From assembly GCA_014058105.1 (NCBI GenBank), contig JACGCM010001462.1, positions 124,001-188,000 on the forward strand: a DNA stretch of 64,000 nucleotides, read 5' to 3'. The stretch is from Kingdonia uniflora. Lineage: Eukaryota; Streptophyta; Magnoliopsida; Ranunculales; Circaeasteraceae. A program made the position numbers and the translations under genes. Positions 1 through 10,075 of the stretch are shown piece by piece. Position 1 is the first letter of the stretch. The number at the start of each line of letters is the position of its first letter. A model generated the notes under the pieces. That model saw nothing but the letters and a program-made list of their open reading frames with translations. It did no database searches and was not told the origin of the DNA.

Positions 1-2081
1 CTTTCCAGTGGGTTATTCAAATGTTTTGTGGAGGGCTACATTGGGCTATTTCATACAGCCAGAGGTTGTTCACCAATCACTCATCTATTATATGCAGATG
101 ATTTCCTTGCTTTCTTAAATGGAAGTCGAAGATCTATTTCAGGGTTAATGCACTTCCTGGCAAGATATGAAAAATTCTTAGGCCAACTTGTCAACAAAGA
201 TAAAAGTGAAGTATATGTACATTTCAATGTGACTATAGTAAGGAACCAAGTCATTCATAATACATGTGGGCTTAAACCAAGAGCTTTTCCTATGACCTAC
301 CTGGGAGTTCCCATAAGCTATAGAAGGGTGTTTCTAACTCATTTTGAAAAGCTACTTACAAAGATACAAAAATGAATAGAAGGGTAGTAAGGAAAGCTGC
401 TATTACAAGGTGGTTAGCTGGTTATGATCAACCATGTTCTGATCTCAATGCCCATCCATCTTTTATCATGTATCAATGTCCCTAATGGTGTCATAAACAA
501 CATTGGGACCACGTTCTCAAATTTCTTTTGGGGCAATTTTAAAGGAAAAAACATAAAACATTGGGTAGCTTTGGATAAACTATGCCTACCAAAAAATGAT
601 GGTGGACTGGGAATAAGACGGCCAGAGGATATTAAGTATAGCCTGCTGCTTAAGAAGTGCTGGAACTTCCTATACACTAACTCTGCACGGGCTTCCTTCT
701 TCAGAGCTAAGTACACCGTCAATGGGGAAATAACAAGCTTAAGAATTGGGGACTCAGTTCTCTCGAAACAAATGAAGGGCCTCATCCGTACTGTAGAAGC
801 TAACACAACTTGGTGCTTAGGTAAAGGAAACAAAATCTTTTGATCTGATGGCTGGACCGGGGAAGGCAGATTAATAAATGTACTGGAGCTAGACTGAATG
901 CAAAACATCATTGTGAAGGATGTAATTATGAATGATGGGAGTTGAACTGACAGTTTCTTGAGCAAGAGTTACCAACTCAATAGAAGCACATACTGTCACA
1001 AAAATTCTTTCTTAGTGATGATAAGGATAAACCACTCTGGGGGCTATCTAACAAGGGTGACTTCACAGTTAAATCTTCATGGCAATTCTGGCATAGCGAG
1101 GAGGTGATTCAAAGCCGAATGAAGTGGATCTGGCACTACACAATAATAGCAAAAATACAAATATTCAGTTTGAAAACATAGAAAGCAATTGTGCCATTAG
1201 ATGTATTCAGACAACAAAAGATTACTTTTGTTTCAAGATGTAGCTGCTGCACCATAAGACACATAGAAGCCTTGGACCATTTGCTCATCTAGGGCAATGT
1301 TGTTGCTGGGGTTTGGGTTTTTTTTTCAAATGCTTGTGGAGTTAGGCAAACGGTAAATTATTGCTGGTGGATCAGAAAAGGTTTTTTGTTCCAGGTAGCC
1401 AATTCAAGTACACAAATGGGCATTATCAAAGGGATTCTACCTGCCTACATCGTATGGGAGTTATGGAAAGCAAGGTGCACCACTAGATTTGAGGAAGGGA
1501 TAAATATCTTCTTTATGCATCATCAGAAAAATCAACAATGATATATAAGAGAGTATGCTCTAAATAAAAATCAATCAACATATTAGTTTCAGTGATCACA
1601 TCCTACAGATTTTGCAACTGGTTAAGAAAATAGTGCAAACCAAAAAACTAGTTCTGTCAGATGGACATGTCCACCACTAGGATACTTCAAACTGAACAAT
1701 GATGGAATGACTCTTACCACAGGAATGAGTGGTACAGGAGGGATAATTAGAAACCATCTGGGTGAACTTCATTAAGGGTATAATATTATACTTGGTCATG
1801 ACACAAATAAAGCTAAAGAAATGTATACTTTACTTCATGGTTTATTGCACTGCAAAAGACAAGGCTGGCTTCCTCCAATTGTTGAAGTGGATGCTGAACT
1901 TCTGGTAAACTGGTACAAGTGCAAACATGTCTGCCCTGCAAAATACAGTGTAACTTGGAAGCTGATTACTCAACTAGGAAGAGATTCACATATTATCATG
2001 ATGCTCAACTACAAGGAAGGCAATTGAATAGCTGATGGACTTTCTAAACTTGGAAGCTCTCAACATTCGCAATTCTTCTAA
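1..2081 (+). pseudogene. LINE-A ORF2 remnant: reverse transcriptase C-terminus, zf-RVT, RNase H
   Basis: This is the replicase ORF of a plant LINE, which nicks the target and reverse-transcribes the element RNA. The catalytic YADD box of the RT is intact at 91-102. It is followed in the same frame by the RT thumb region, with the plant-LINE signature FSNFFWG and a later GGLGIR (about 424-843). A degraded zf-RVT-like region lies near 1110-1250. An RNase H domain begins near 1690 with NNDGM (the usual NTDGS site) and GTGGIIRNHLG. Its end, IADGLSKLGS, is at 2028-2081. Stops interrupt it at about 373, 841 and further on, and the RNase H end is in a different frame from the RT, so there is at least one frameshift. 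It is clearly non-functional. Confidence 0.85.
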
Positions 2082-2225
2082 ACTGTCTCTACTCTTCCAA
2101 GGAAGATCAGAGCAACATACTTCATGGATAAACTATGAATAACCACAATCAGGTAGTAAAATAGTGGCTAGGCTTTATGTCTTCCACATGTAATATTTGT
2201 TTGATGAATAAAGAAAAACCCATAC
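1..2225 (+). mobile_element. LINE-A: 3' part of a plant L1-type LINE with RNase H
   Basis: A non-LTR retrotransposon enters from the left edge of the window, so its 5' part is not visible. What remains is the C-terminal half of ORF2 followed by a short 3' UTR. An AATAAA motif lies at 2207-2212 and the recognisable element ends soon after it. No clean poly(A) tail is visible, so the right boundary is approximate. Orientation is plus, opposite to LINE-B and LINE-C elsewhere in the window. Confidence 0.85.
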
Positions 2226-2537
2226 TTGATTATTTTAAGGTGTATTTTGGTGTGTGTATGAATTTTTAGTTTCTATATCAGTTATGTAATTAATTTTTCT
2301 CCTTTTATTTGATTATTTTATTTTTCAGTATAAATATATTAAATTATTGTCTTGCCCCAAATTTCAATAATTAGTAAACCAAACCAATTGCAAAAATTCG
2401 AGGATATAGGTCCCCAATGATAACCAAGCCAAAGCAAAGTTAGGCTCAATAATCTATTGGTGCACAATACAGAGTAATAATAATAAAGTAATAGCGGCAG
2501 AAAAGAATAACGACAACTATACTAAAATTACTACAAA

Positions 2538-3292
2538 TGAAGGGGCCAAACTTCGTGTGGAGGGGATGTTGGCTCTTATATCACGGGTTTTATCTTCTAT
2601 CAAAGGATTCAAGTATATAATCTATAATACAAATAGTCTATTGACAATATACTTGCGTGGAGGCCTAGAATGGGTCACGCTACGACCTCTGATGAGGATT
2701 TTTAAGAAATTTGATATTACTGCTGAGTAGTCGGAGGTTTGAGTGCTGGGCAATTTACATGATGATCGAAGGTAAACTGCAAGGGTTCAGGGGAGAGATT
2801 TTGTAACCTCACCTTGGTTCCCCTTCCGTCCTATTTATAGAATATAGGTAGGGCGGAGTCACCATGGCAGGTTACATTACGAGTGTACCCTCCGGGTATC
2901 AGGCGGGTATTCCGGAGTTGGCGTTGATGCCAGAAATGTCGGGTCAGGCTCTGTGCTCTAACAGTGTAGCTATTGTTGGTTCTGTCACTGTAGATGTAAG
3001 GACCAACAACGATGCCATTCTTTTCTGGTGAGCTAGTTGTCTGACATGTCTTCCTTCGACCACGTATAAATATGGTAGAAGTATTTCCGATGCTGATGTG
3101 GATTTTGTGTACTGATGGATCTGTCTTTTTCTTCGGGTTCTATTAGTAGTCGAAGCTTCATCTTCATGTAGTCTTGCAAGGCTTGTTTATGGATTGAGTG
3201 GGCTTCGAGGTATTCGAGTAGGTTTTGAGTAGGCTTCGAGGTAGGTATCGAGTGTTCAGATGGAGCTAGAAGGCTGCGAGTAGGCTACTACA
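2538..3292 (-). repeat. Tat-1 3' LTR
   Basis: It is 755 bp and pairs with 13905-14647 over its whole length. For example, both copies share TTTTATCTTCTATCAAAGG and GGAGCTAGAAGGCT. On the minus strand it starts TGTAGTAGCC and ends in CA. It keeps a recognisable minus-strand TATA box (TCTATAAATAGG, plus positions about 2830-2841). Confidence 0.88.
2831..2840 (-). promoter_or_regulatory. TATA box of Tat-1 3' LTR
   Basis: The minus-strand reading CTATAAATAG is a good plant TATA box within the LTR. The same site in the 5' LTR (14199-14208) reads CTGTAAATAA, so the copy that would drive gag-pol has lost the canonical box. Confidence 0.55.
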
Positions 3293-3306
3293 TTCGCCCC
3301 CTCTCA
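3293..3306 (-). other. Polypurine tract of Tat-1
   Basis: On the minus strand the purine run GAGAGGGGGCGAA directly precedes the 3' LTR start (TGTAGTAG). It is the expected primer for plus-strand DNA synthesis. It is nearly the same as the Tat-2 tract (GCGAGGGGGCAA), which supports a shared lineage. Confidence 0.7.
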
Positions 3307-3439
3307 GCAGGGGCCTCAAAAATAGGTGTAGAGGCGTTTGTTGAGAAAGACTATTGGTTATTGGGAGTTGGAAGGTTAACTGTGACTTGTTGTAATTCTG
3401 AGGGGGGCAATAAAGGTTGGTAGTTAAGGAGTTGTGCTA

Positions 3440-3548
3440 ATTATGGGGTAATAAAGGAGGTTAATCAGTATATAAATATGAGTTATGAGGGGTAAATACT
3501 ATGCACTCTTCGTCTTCATTCTCTTCTTCTGCTTTCTGCGAAAAATTC
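3440..3548 (+). promoter_or_regulatory. Putative promoter of the Tat-1 antisense gene
   Basis: TATATAAATA lies at 3469-3478 on the plus strand, about 175 bp inside the 3' LTR. A pyrimidine-rich stretch (CTTCGTCTTCATTCTCTTC and on) follows at about 3507-3535. The first ATG in the right frame is at 3549. This is the usual spacing of a plant Pol II core promoter with a Y patch. Tat-2 has the same TATA decamer at 33489-33480 (minus), with its ATG 77 bp from the box start, against 80 bp here. Promoter activity is inferred. Confidence 0.5.
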
Positions 3549-6500
3549 ATGGATACTACTTCGAACATTCGTTATCAATAATGAATGGGATTTGCTAGGG
3601 ATCGTCACATAGGGCAAAAAACTGCTGAGTTGAAGTTGAAGTTCTTCGGTGACAATGAGCTTGATTGGGATGTGCCTGACTTGTATGAAGTGGAACCAGG
3701 GGAACGCATTAGTCAGATGCCCTATGCGTACTGATGGGGATTCAACATATGATAAACCCGATCCCCAGCAACTGGTTAGCCTTGCTAGAGTCTCTAGCCA
3801 TAGAAAATGTGGACAAGGAAGACGTTGAGGACGGGGTGTGTGAGTAGCGTCCCGTCTATAAATAGGGGCTTCTCTATTGGGGTGAAAATAATATGGTAGG
3901 GTTGTTTGTATTTTTTTTTAATCTTGACTATTTTGTTATATATTTTATGTAAGGGCATTTGTCCGAATGAAATTGGAAATTTATAAGATCACTGTCGAAG
4001 TAAAATACTGGATTTTTTATAAGTATGACAAATATAATACTCTAGGGTAATTTAGGCATGAAAAACATCTTGAAGAATGTCGGGCATGAAAGCAATGGAA
4101 TTACTGGCACACTTTGAAATCGAGTACCAGGTTGTCTCTTGATAAATGTTTGAGATACGATATAGACGATTACTCGCGTCCAAGTGGAGGGTATTTCGAA
4201 GGTCCGTTGGCTTTGACTGGATGAGCTGACAGCCAGATAACAAACATATCAAAGTAATACTATTCCTGGGGCAGAGTGCCTTGCAGGTCATGATCTTTTT
4301 TCCTTGATTTATAGGAAAAGGTTGATTTGATGTAAGGATTTGATTTGACAGCTTCGAGAAGAGATCAGAAGGCTCAAATTAGATGATATAAAGAGTTATA
4401 TAAATGAGAGTGTGGGACACGCACATGTGGGTAATGGAGGGCAAAGTAGAAAAAACACATCTCAGCCGAAAGGTAGGGGTAGTGCTAATGATGGTGGTTT
4501 TGGAAATCGAGGCGGTTTTTGTTATTCCGAGGATGTATATATAGTCTGAGGGCATTGTTACTGTTCCCATTTACCCACTTATAGAAAAAACAATAGAATG
4601 AGATAAAGCAAAACATACACCATTATTCCGTTGAGCTCTGTAATTGTTGTAGGATCGTCTGAATTGCTAAAAAGAAGGAGAGGTACTTTGCACAAACAGG
4701 TATGTTCTTCTTGCTTCATTCTTGTTGCTTCGTCTTTTGTTTCAGTATATTGGGTACATAGTAGTATAGAGTCTGCTAGGAGTTTATAATTGTGATGTTA
4801 TGACCAAGGGCCGAGGGAAAACATATATCTATGGGTCAAGTCTTTTGGGGTTTTGAGGGTATTGATTGTGTAGTAAGGGTTATGGTTGAGCATTAAACTA
4901 TGATGGCCTGAGTTAGAGAGGGTAGGTAAAATATAAGTAATTGACACGTAGTAATCAAGTATATCGATCTGATTGCGTGCCTCTTCATCTGTAATATAAG
5001 ATGCGTACCCAGTCGATCTTTGAGACTAAGGCTAATAGACGAGGAGATCGAAGAAAATGTGGCTAGTGTGTCTGGTTGTGCTCTGATAGATGAGGGCAGC
5101 GACGTAGAAAAACTAGATATTGCAAAAGATATCCCATTAGCAATGGTTATTCCGGAAATTGGGGTTTCAAGTAGTAGACATCGTAGGACAGTAATGACCG
5201 AGGAGAGTGATGAGAAAGAGATGGAGGGAGGAGAAAGAGAGAGATGCGAAGGTAGTGTTGAGCCTTCAGGTGATGAAAGGGGAGAGAGGGATAAAAAAGA
5301 TCATAGTGAGGAATCGACTGATTTGGACGAGGCCATTAGTTCTGTCTCGGCTAGAGAAAAATAGAAACTAGATCAATTTAAGGCTAAATTTGATCTGTCG
5401 AAGGTAGGAGTAATTTTATATGCTGCGGGGTCAGGGTACAACTTCCAGCCAAAACCTCGAGAAGGTATTATGGCATTCAAAGGCTAAATTCGACTAGGGA
5501 TGCAATTACCCCTTGGAAGGCTGGTAAAGGAGGTGCTAAATTTTTGGGAAGTTGCCCCATGTCAGATGAATGAGAACTTTTGCGAAATGATGAAGGTAAT
5601 CGACGGCATGAATGGAAAATTGGGGAGTGAGGGAAAGAGCATAATTAAATGGTACGACATTGTATCGTTCTACTCACATAAAGCAAACCAGAAGGTGGGC
5701 ACGTATCACATCCAGTGTCATACAGATAAGCCTTGGTTGTTTGATATGTGTTTGATGGGTCGAGGATGGGTTAAAGATTTAGTTATAGTACGGGGTAGTT
5801 ATGAGAATGTCGAAGGGGATGACCCTTATAGGTTCTAGCATAAAGTCTATAATCCAATTAATTTTTCTGTTCAAGATACCTTTTGACGTATTGATTGAAT
5901 AGGCTGATAAACGAGTCTCTATTTGTTCTGCAGGTCCTACTATCTGAACTTGGGCAAATCCGTGGGATTATATTGACGCTATAATCGATTCGGACGATGA
6001 GTGGGTGAACTCCGTGTTCAAGAAGCTTGGTATCAAGAGGAAAAGGCAGAAAATGACCGATTCCCTGCTTCGAAATGTACCCGTTACATCGAAGCCATCA
6101 AAAAAGAGAGGTGTCGAAGGCATGGAGAAAGAAAGATTAACAAGGAAGGTAATGCATTTTCCAAAGGGGCAATAGGCGCCGAAGCATACAACGCCAGTGC
6201 CCGAAGTAGTTTGCGATGCTTCGAAATAAAGGCTGAAGCAGGCTGAGAAAGGGAAGAGCAAGGTCTTTCCCGAATCTCTAAAGGTATAGCTGCCAAAGGG
6301 ACCTCAACGGAAGAGGCATAGAGCACTGTGGAAGGATGATGCAGAGGATATGGATGAATAACTGACCACGTCCGAACGGGAGGTGCAGGCTCGAGCTAAG
6401 GCTACTTTGATGGCAGAACTCTGTGGCACTGATCAAGATAAAGCTTCGAGGCGGATGAAGTAGAGTATGTATCAGGTAATTGTTTATTTTTTGTGAAATT

Positions 6501-7160
6501 CTAAAATTTTCTTAAGTACACCATACTTTGAGAGATACTGATAGCTTGAATATTCTAACAGACAGATGCTTGGGCGTAGGCTTTTAACAAGGTACAGAAG
6601 GTTGCAATAAGGAAGTTAAAATAGGTTGTGGACAATCTGGAGCTTGCTTGAGGGACCGAAGCATCGCTGGTTTTAGAAATAGGCATTTTGAGGCGAGATT
6701 TAGGGACTATCAAGGATGAATGTGAGAAGAGACTTGAAGCTCAACGTTTCAATCATACGTGGGTGTTGGAGGCGAAACGGGCTGAGAAGGATAAGGTTAT
6801 TATAAAGCAGAAGGTGACCAAGGGCAGTTTGATGATGAATGTGTGACTAATGTTAGGCTCAAGGATTTCATTGATGATTTGGGGTATGATCTTGAAACTT
6901 TTCAATGCTTGCCCATGAATCTGAGGTATGACCCTGTTGCTAGCGATGTTATTCGAATGGTGGCGGCAGAAGTAGATGTTGCTGGTGTGGGTGCAAGAGT
7001 GGGTAATGGCGCGGAGACTCCATGGATAGACAGAGTTGCTGCTACTACTATAATCGATGGGGTCGTGGGTATTGATGGGTCGAACCCTTCGACTGAGGGC
7101 GCTGGAGTTATTGACGAAGAGAAAACTAGAGAAGGAGATGGCATGGCTACTCTTGTATGA
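3549..7160 (+). pseudogene. Tat-1 antisense extra gene (aORF), multi-exon, decayed
   Basis: This gene lies between integrase and 3' LTR and runs against gag-pol. Candidate blocks are as follows. A: 3549-3834, starting MDTTSNIRYQ, two stops, then a module with LKLKFFGDNELDW. B: 4352-4549, after a TTTGACAG acceptor-like site, with a charged helix REEIRRLKL and a Gly/Arg-rich GNRGGF tail. C: about 5000-5838, the acidic region and central domain. D: 5934-6474, after TTGTTCTGCAG, basic (KRKRQK), ending at ATCAG/GTAATT. E: 6560-7160, after TTCTAACAG, coiled coil, then LKDFIDDLGYDLETF. Stops mostly sit where CAA, CAG or CGA would fit. Tat-lineage elements are known to carry such antisense ORFs of unknown function. 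The exon structure is my inference from splice-like sites and reading frames. Confidence 0.6.
5365..5838 (+). pseudogene. Central Transposase_28-like domain of the Tat-1 antisense gene
   Basis: The frame open from about 5000 continues past a TAG at 5362-5364 as KLDQFKAKFDLSKVG, then MQLPLGRLVKEVLNFW and APCQMNENF from 5500. The pattern 'LPL..L...VLNF...AP.Q...N.W' is typical of the plant family called 'putative gypsy type transposon' (Transposase_28). Despite its name, that family is found in retrotransposon extra ORFs and is not a proven transposase. The same pattern occurs on the minus strand of Tat-2 at 30499-30272 (MSLPLSNLAKGIMNLIG, CPVQKNGNMWEA). The family assignment is from memory of the pattern, not a search. 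Confidence 0.55.
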
Positions 7161-7499
7161 TGTATTGTACTGTCCATGCCAAATTGGTTTTTCTGATCTT
7201 TCTGTTAGGTTGCAATATGTGAAAAATGTTGAGCTTGCTTTGTGCTTGATCTTTGAACATGTAATTGTTTGGAATCGCTGATGAGGACTGTACTGAGATT
7301 AGTTTATGTTAACTTGATTTGTACGAAATTGCTATGCTAGATTCCTGATGTATGTTCTAAATTTGATTTGAATTGATTTTTGTTGAACCTAATTCTCTGA
7401 TATATGTTGTGCTGAATCATCTTGTTGATATTCCTGTATACTTGATACCTACTTTTATTGTTAGTGTAGAGTGTTTACAGAATGATCGAATTTTGAAGA

Positions 7500-8112
7500 A
7501 CTTGAGATGATTTCCCGAGTATCAGTCGAGAGTTCATGGAATTTACTAGACTCTGAAAGCTTGAGTCTAGTCAGAGTATAATGTGGTCACCCACAATGCA
7601 TTCCCGAGGGTCCTGTCTCTTGTCAATTTGTGCTCCTCGAGTTTGCTCAAATATTGAAGACTTGAATAATTTCAAGGTTGCCCCCAAGTATCAGTTGGGC
7701 CAAAGGGTTGACATGATGCCTTAGTTAACCCAGTAAATTCACTGGAATTCGAAGGCCTGAGCCTGATCAAAGTAGAACATGTTCACCCCCAATGCATTCC
7801 CGAGGATCCAGTCTCTCGACCATTCGTGCCCCTTGAGTTTGCTCAAATATTGGAGACTTGAAAAATGTTAAGGTGACCCCCAAGTATCAGTCGGGTCGAA
7901 GGGTTGACATGATACATGGGGTAAACCAAGAAATTCATTGGACTTCAATGGCCTGAGCCAGATCAAAGTAGAACGTGTTCGCCCCCAATACATTCCCGAG
8001 GGCCCGGTCTCTCGACCATTCGTGCTCCTTGAGTTTTCTCTAATATTGGAAGCTTGAAAATTTTAAGGTCACCTCCAGGTATCAGTCGGGTCGAGGGTTG
8101 ACATGATAGCCA
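7500..8112. repeat. Tandem repeat block of Tat-1, period about 195 bp, about three copies
   Basis: The marker CATTCCCGAGG recurs at about 7600, 7795 and 7991, and each copy also carries 'CAAGTATCAGT(T/C)GGG' and 'GGGTTGACATGAT' or a close variant. The block lies exactly between the convergent ends of pol (minus) and the antisense gene (plus). Tandem repeats in the 3' untranslated region are known for Tat-lineage elements, where they can seed satellites. The copies are diverged, so this is an old array. Confidence 0.8.
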
Positions 8113-8189
8113 GGAAATTTACTGGAAAATAGGAGACGAAGTGTGGTTGGAAAATGTTATTTATTGATTATTCTATGTTTATATCAGGT

Positions 8190-9420
8190 AAAAAAGGTTG
8201 AGGCCATAGCCTATTGTATGAAACTAGCTACATTGTATTCCATGGATTTGGTTGATGCTCTTTGTCTTCTGTCATAAGGTAATACGAACTCTTGTCTGTT
8301 TTATCGTATGCGACATAAGGTCCATCACAGGATTTGGCTAGCTTGCCGGCATTCTGAGACTTCATGGATTGTGTGACACATCAAAGTACAAGATCTCTGA
8401 TGTTGAAACTTTGTGGTTGAACTCTCTTATTCTATGACTTCTAGAGTAATAGATGGTATCGGCCGAGGTTAGCTATTGCCTGGTCTCTGGTTTCGTCGAT
8501 TCATAACATGTTGCATCTGAGTTCAAACTCATTGTCTTCGTCCGGGAGATTAGGATCTCGTGTGAGTACTTCGAATTGAGTAGGGAGCACTGCTTCATTA
8601 CCATAAGCTAGAAGGAAAGGGGTATAGCCGGTAGCTTTTCTTCGTGTTGTTCGATAGGCCCATAGGACATGCTGTAATTCATGAACCTATCGTCCTTTCT
8701 TTGCATCGACACGCTTTTTGAGACCGTCGACTGTGGTTTTGTTAATTGCTTTGACTTAACCATTCCCTTGGAGGTAGTAAGGTGTTGAGGGTGAGAGGAT
8801 GATATTATATTTCTTGAGGAAATTTTTGACTTTGTTCCCAACTAACTGTGGACCATTGTCATATCGAATCATATGAGGGCATCTAAAGCATGTGATGATG
8901 CTTTCCCATAAAAAAATGATTTCTTCTTCTTCCCTGGTTCGACAGAAAGGTACGGCTTCGACCCATTTGGTAAAATAGTCTGTGGTAACGAGGATGTTCT
9001 CTCGGCTACCCGAGGCTTTACGAAAAGGACCCACCAGGTCGATGGCCCAGCGTTTGAATGGCCAAGAGACTTGACTGAAGTAGAGGATTTGAGAGGGGCT
9101 ATGAATGTCATACGCATGGTGCTAGCATTTGGTACAATATTTGGCGTAATCTTCTGCTGGCTTTTTAACATTGGGCCAGAATAAGCCTTGGGAAACGGCT
9201 CGAAGGGCAATAGATCGACCAGTTGTATGAGCACCTCATGTTCCTTCATGGAGTTGGACTAGGATTGAAGAAGCTTCGTGTTGAGGAATGCATCGAAGGA
9301 GGATGCCATTTAGGGATTTTCGATGTAATTCACGTCTGAGGATGGTGTATCTGCGGTAATTTTCTAGTAATGACCTTTTAGCTTTGGGATCATCTGGGAG
9401 GATAACATTGTTGAATTAAT
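8190..9420 (-). pseudogene. Tat-1 integrase
   Basis: Integrase joins element cDNA to host DNA. Reading leftwards from about 9400 are a zinc-binding region (YAKYCTKC near 9130), then the DDE core with WAIDLVGPF, TDYFTKWVEAVPF and YDNGPQL. Next is a motif where the catalytic Glu is expected, but the codon at 8752-8750 reads AAA (Lys), next to a stop. [24 protein letters not shown] follows as separate short motifs near 8680-8600, and the C-terminal part can be traced to about 8190. No chromodomain is visible, as expected for Tat. It is in the same frame as the upstream pol, with several stops. The Glu loss and the stops make it inactive. Confidence 0.82.
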
Positions 9421-10075
9421 CGAGGAATGGTGTTTGCCAGTCATCGGGATCGAGACTCTCACCCCAAGTAGTGATGGCATTGTCTTCCACCTGGTCGATA
9501 CTTGGGCATTCGAGTACTTTGATATGGAGAGTTTGGGATTTGAATTGGCCTGGCATGGTTGCTATGTAGGCGAGGGCATCTGTATGTCGGTTTTTACCTC
9601 GAAGGTAGTGAGTAATAGAAGATTTTTTAGGGAAACGGTCCATGTGCTCGCGGACGAGGACAGAATATTCGGCCATGCAACTGTTGGCCTAATTTTCACC
9701 GGAGTACTATCTTTGAATGTGTTGGGAATTTGTAAAAACTGCAAGTTTTGGGATGCAGAGGTCGAGTGCGAGGTCGAGGCCATGGATCAACACTTCATAC
9801 TCGGCCTTGTTATTGGGACATTCGAAGTTTAACTTAACTGCCTTCTCTATTCGGTCATTGGTAGGTGCAACCAGGACGATGCCAATTCCCGAACTGTTAG
9901 GTCGAACTGATCCATATGTGAAGAAATGTCAGTCTGTATTAGGGTCTCATGGGTTGGAAGGTTCGGGCTGGACCTCTGGTAGGTCGCCTTCATGTTCCTC
10001 ACAGTTGATATCTTCGACCGGGAAGTCAGCAAGGAAATCGGCGACTACTTGGCCTTTTTGGGATATTTACTTCTC
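9421..10075 (-). pseudogene. Tat-1 additional (archaeal-type) RNase H
   Basis: A second RNase H domain lies between the retroviral RNase H and integrase, a hallmark of the Tat lineage. Visible motifs are GSVRPNSSGIGIVLVAPTN (usual DGS at the start), NNKAEYEVLIHGLDLAL with the active-site Glu, then PKLAVFTNSQ where a Asp-Ser-Gln (DSQ) is usual. It ends KNRHTDALAYIA, where the last catalytic Asp is kept. Two of the four acidic positions seem to be changed (DGS to GS, DSQ to NSQ), which would abolish activity. Stops are present near the middle. Confidence 0.75.

Noticed and set aside
414..965. 183-codon open frame on the minus strand
   Set aside because: Antisense shadow of LINE-A reverse transcriptase; the plus strand has clear RT motifs over the same bases.
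6902..7177. Ser/Pro/Thr-rich open frame on the minus strand within the Tat-1 extra region
   Set aside because: The plus-strand frame here continues the antisense gene (LKDFIDDLGYDLETF); the minus frame is compositional noise from it.
9434..9832. 132-codon open frame on the plus strand
   Set aside because: Shadow of the Tat-1 second RNase H on the minus strand, which has the recognisable motifs.
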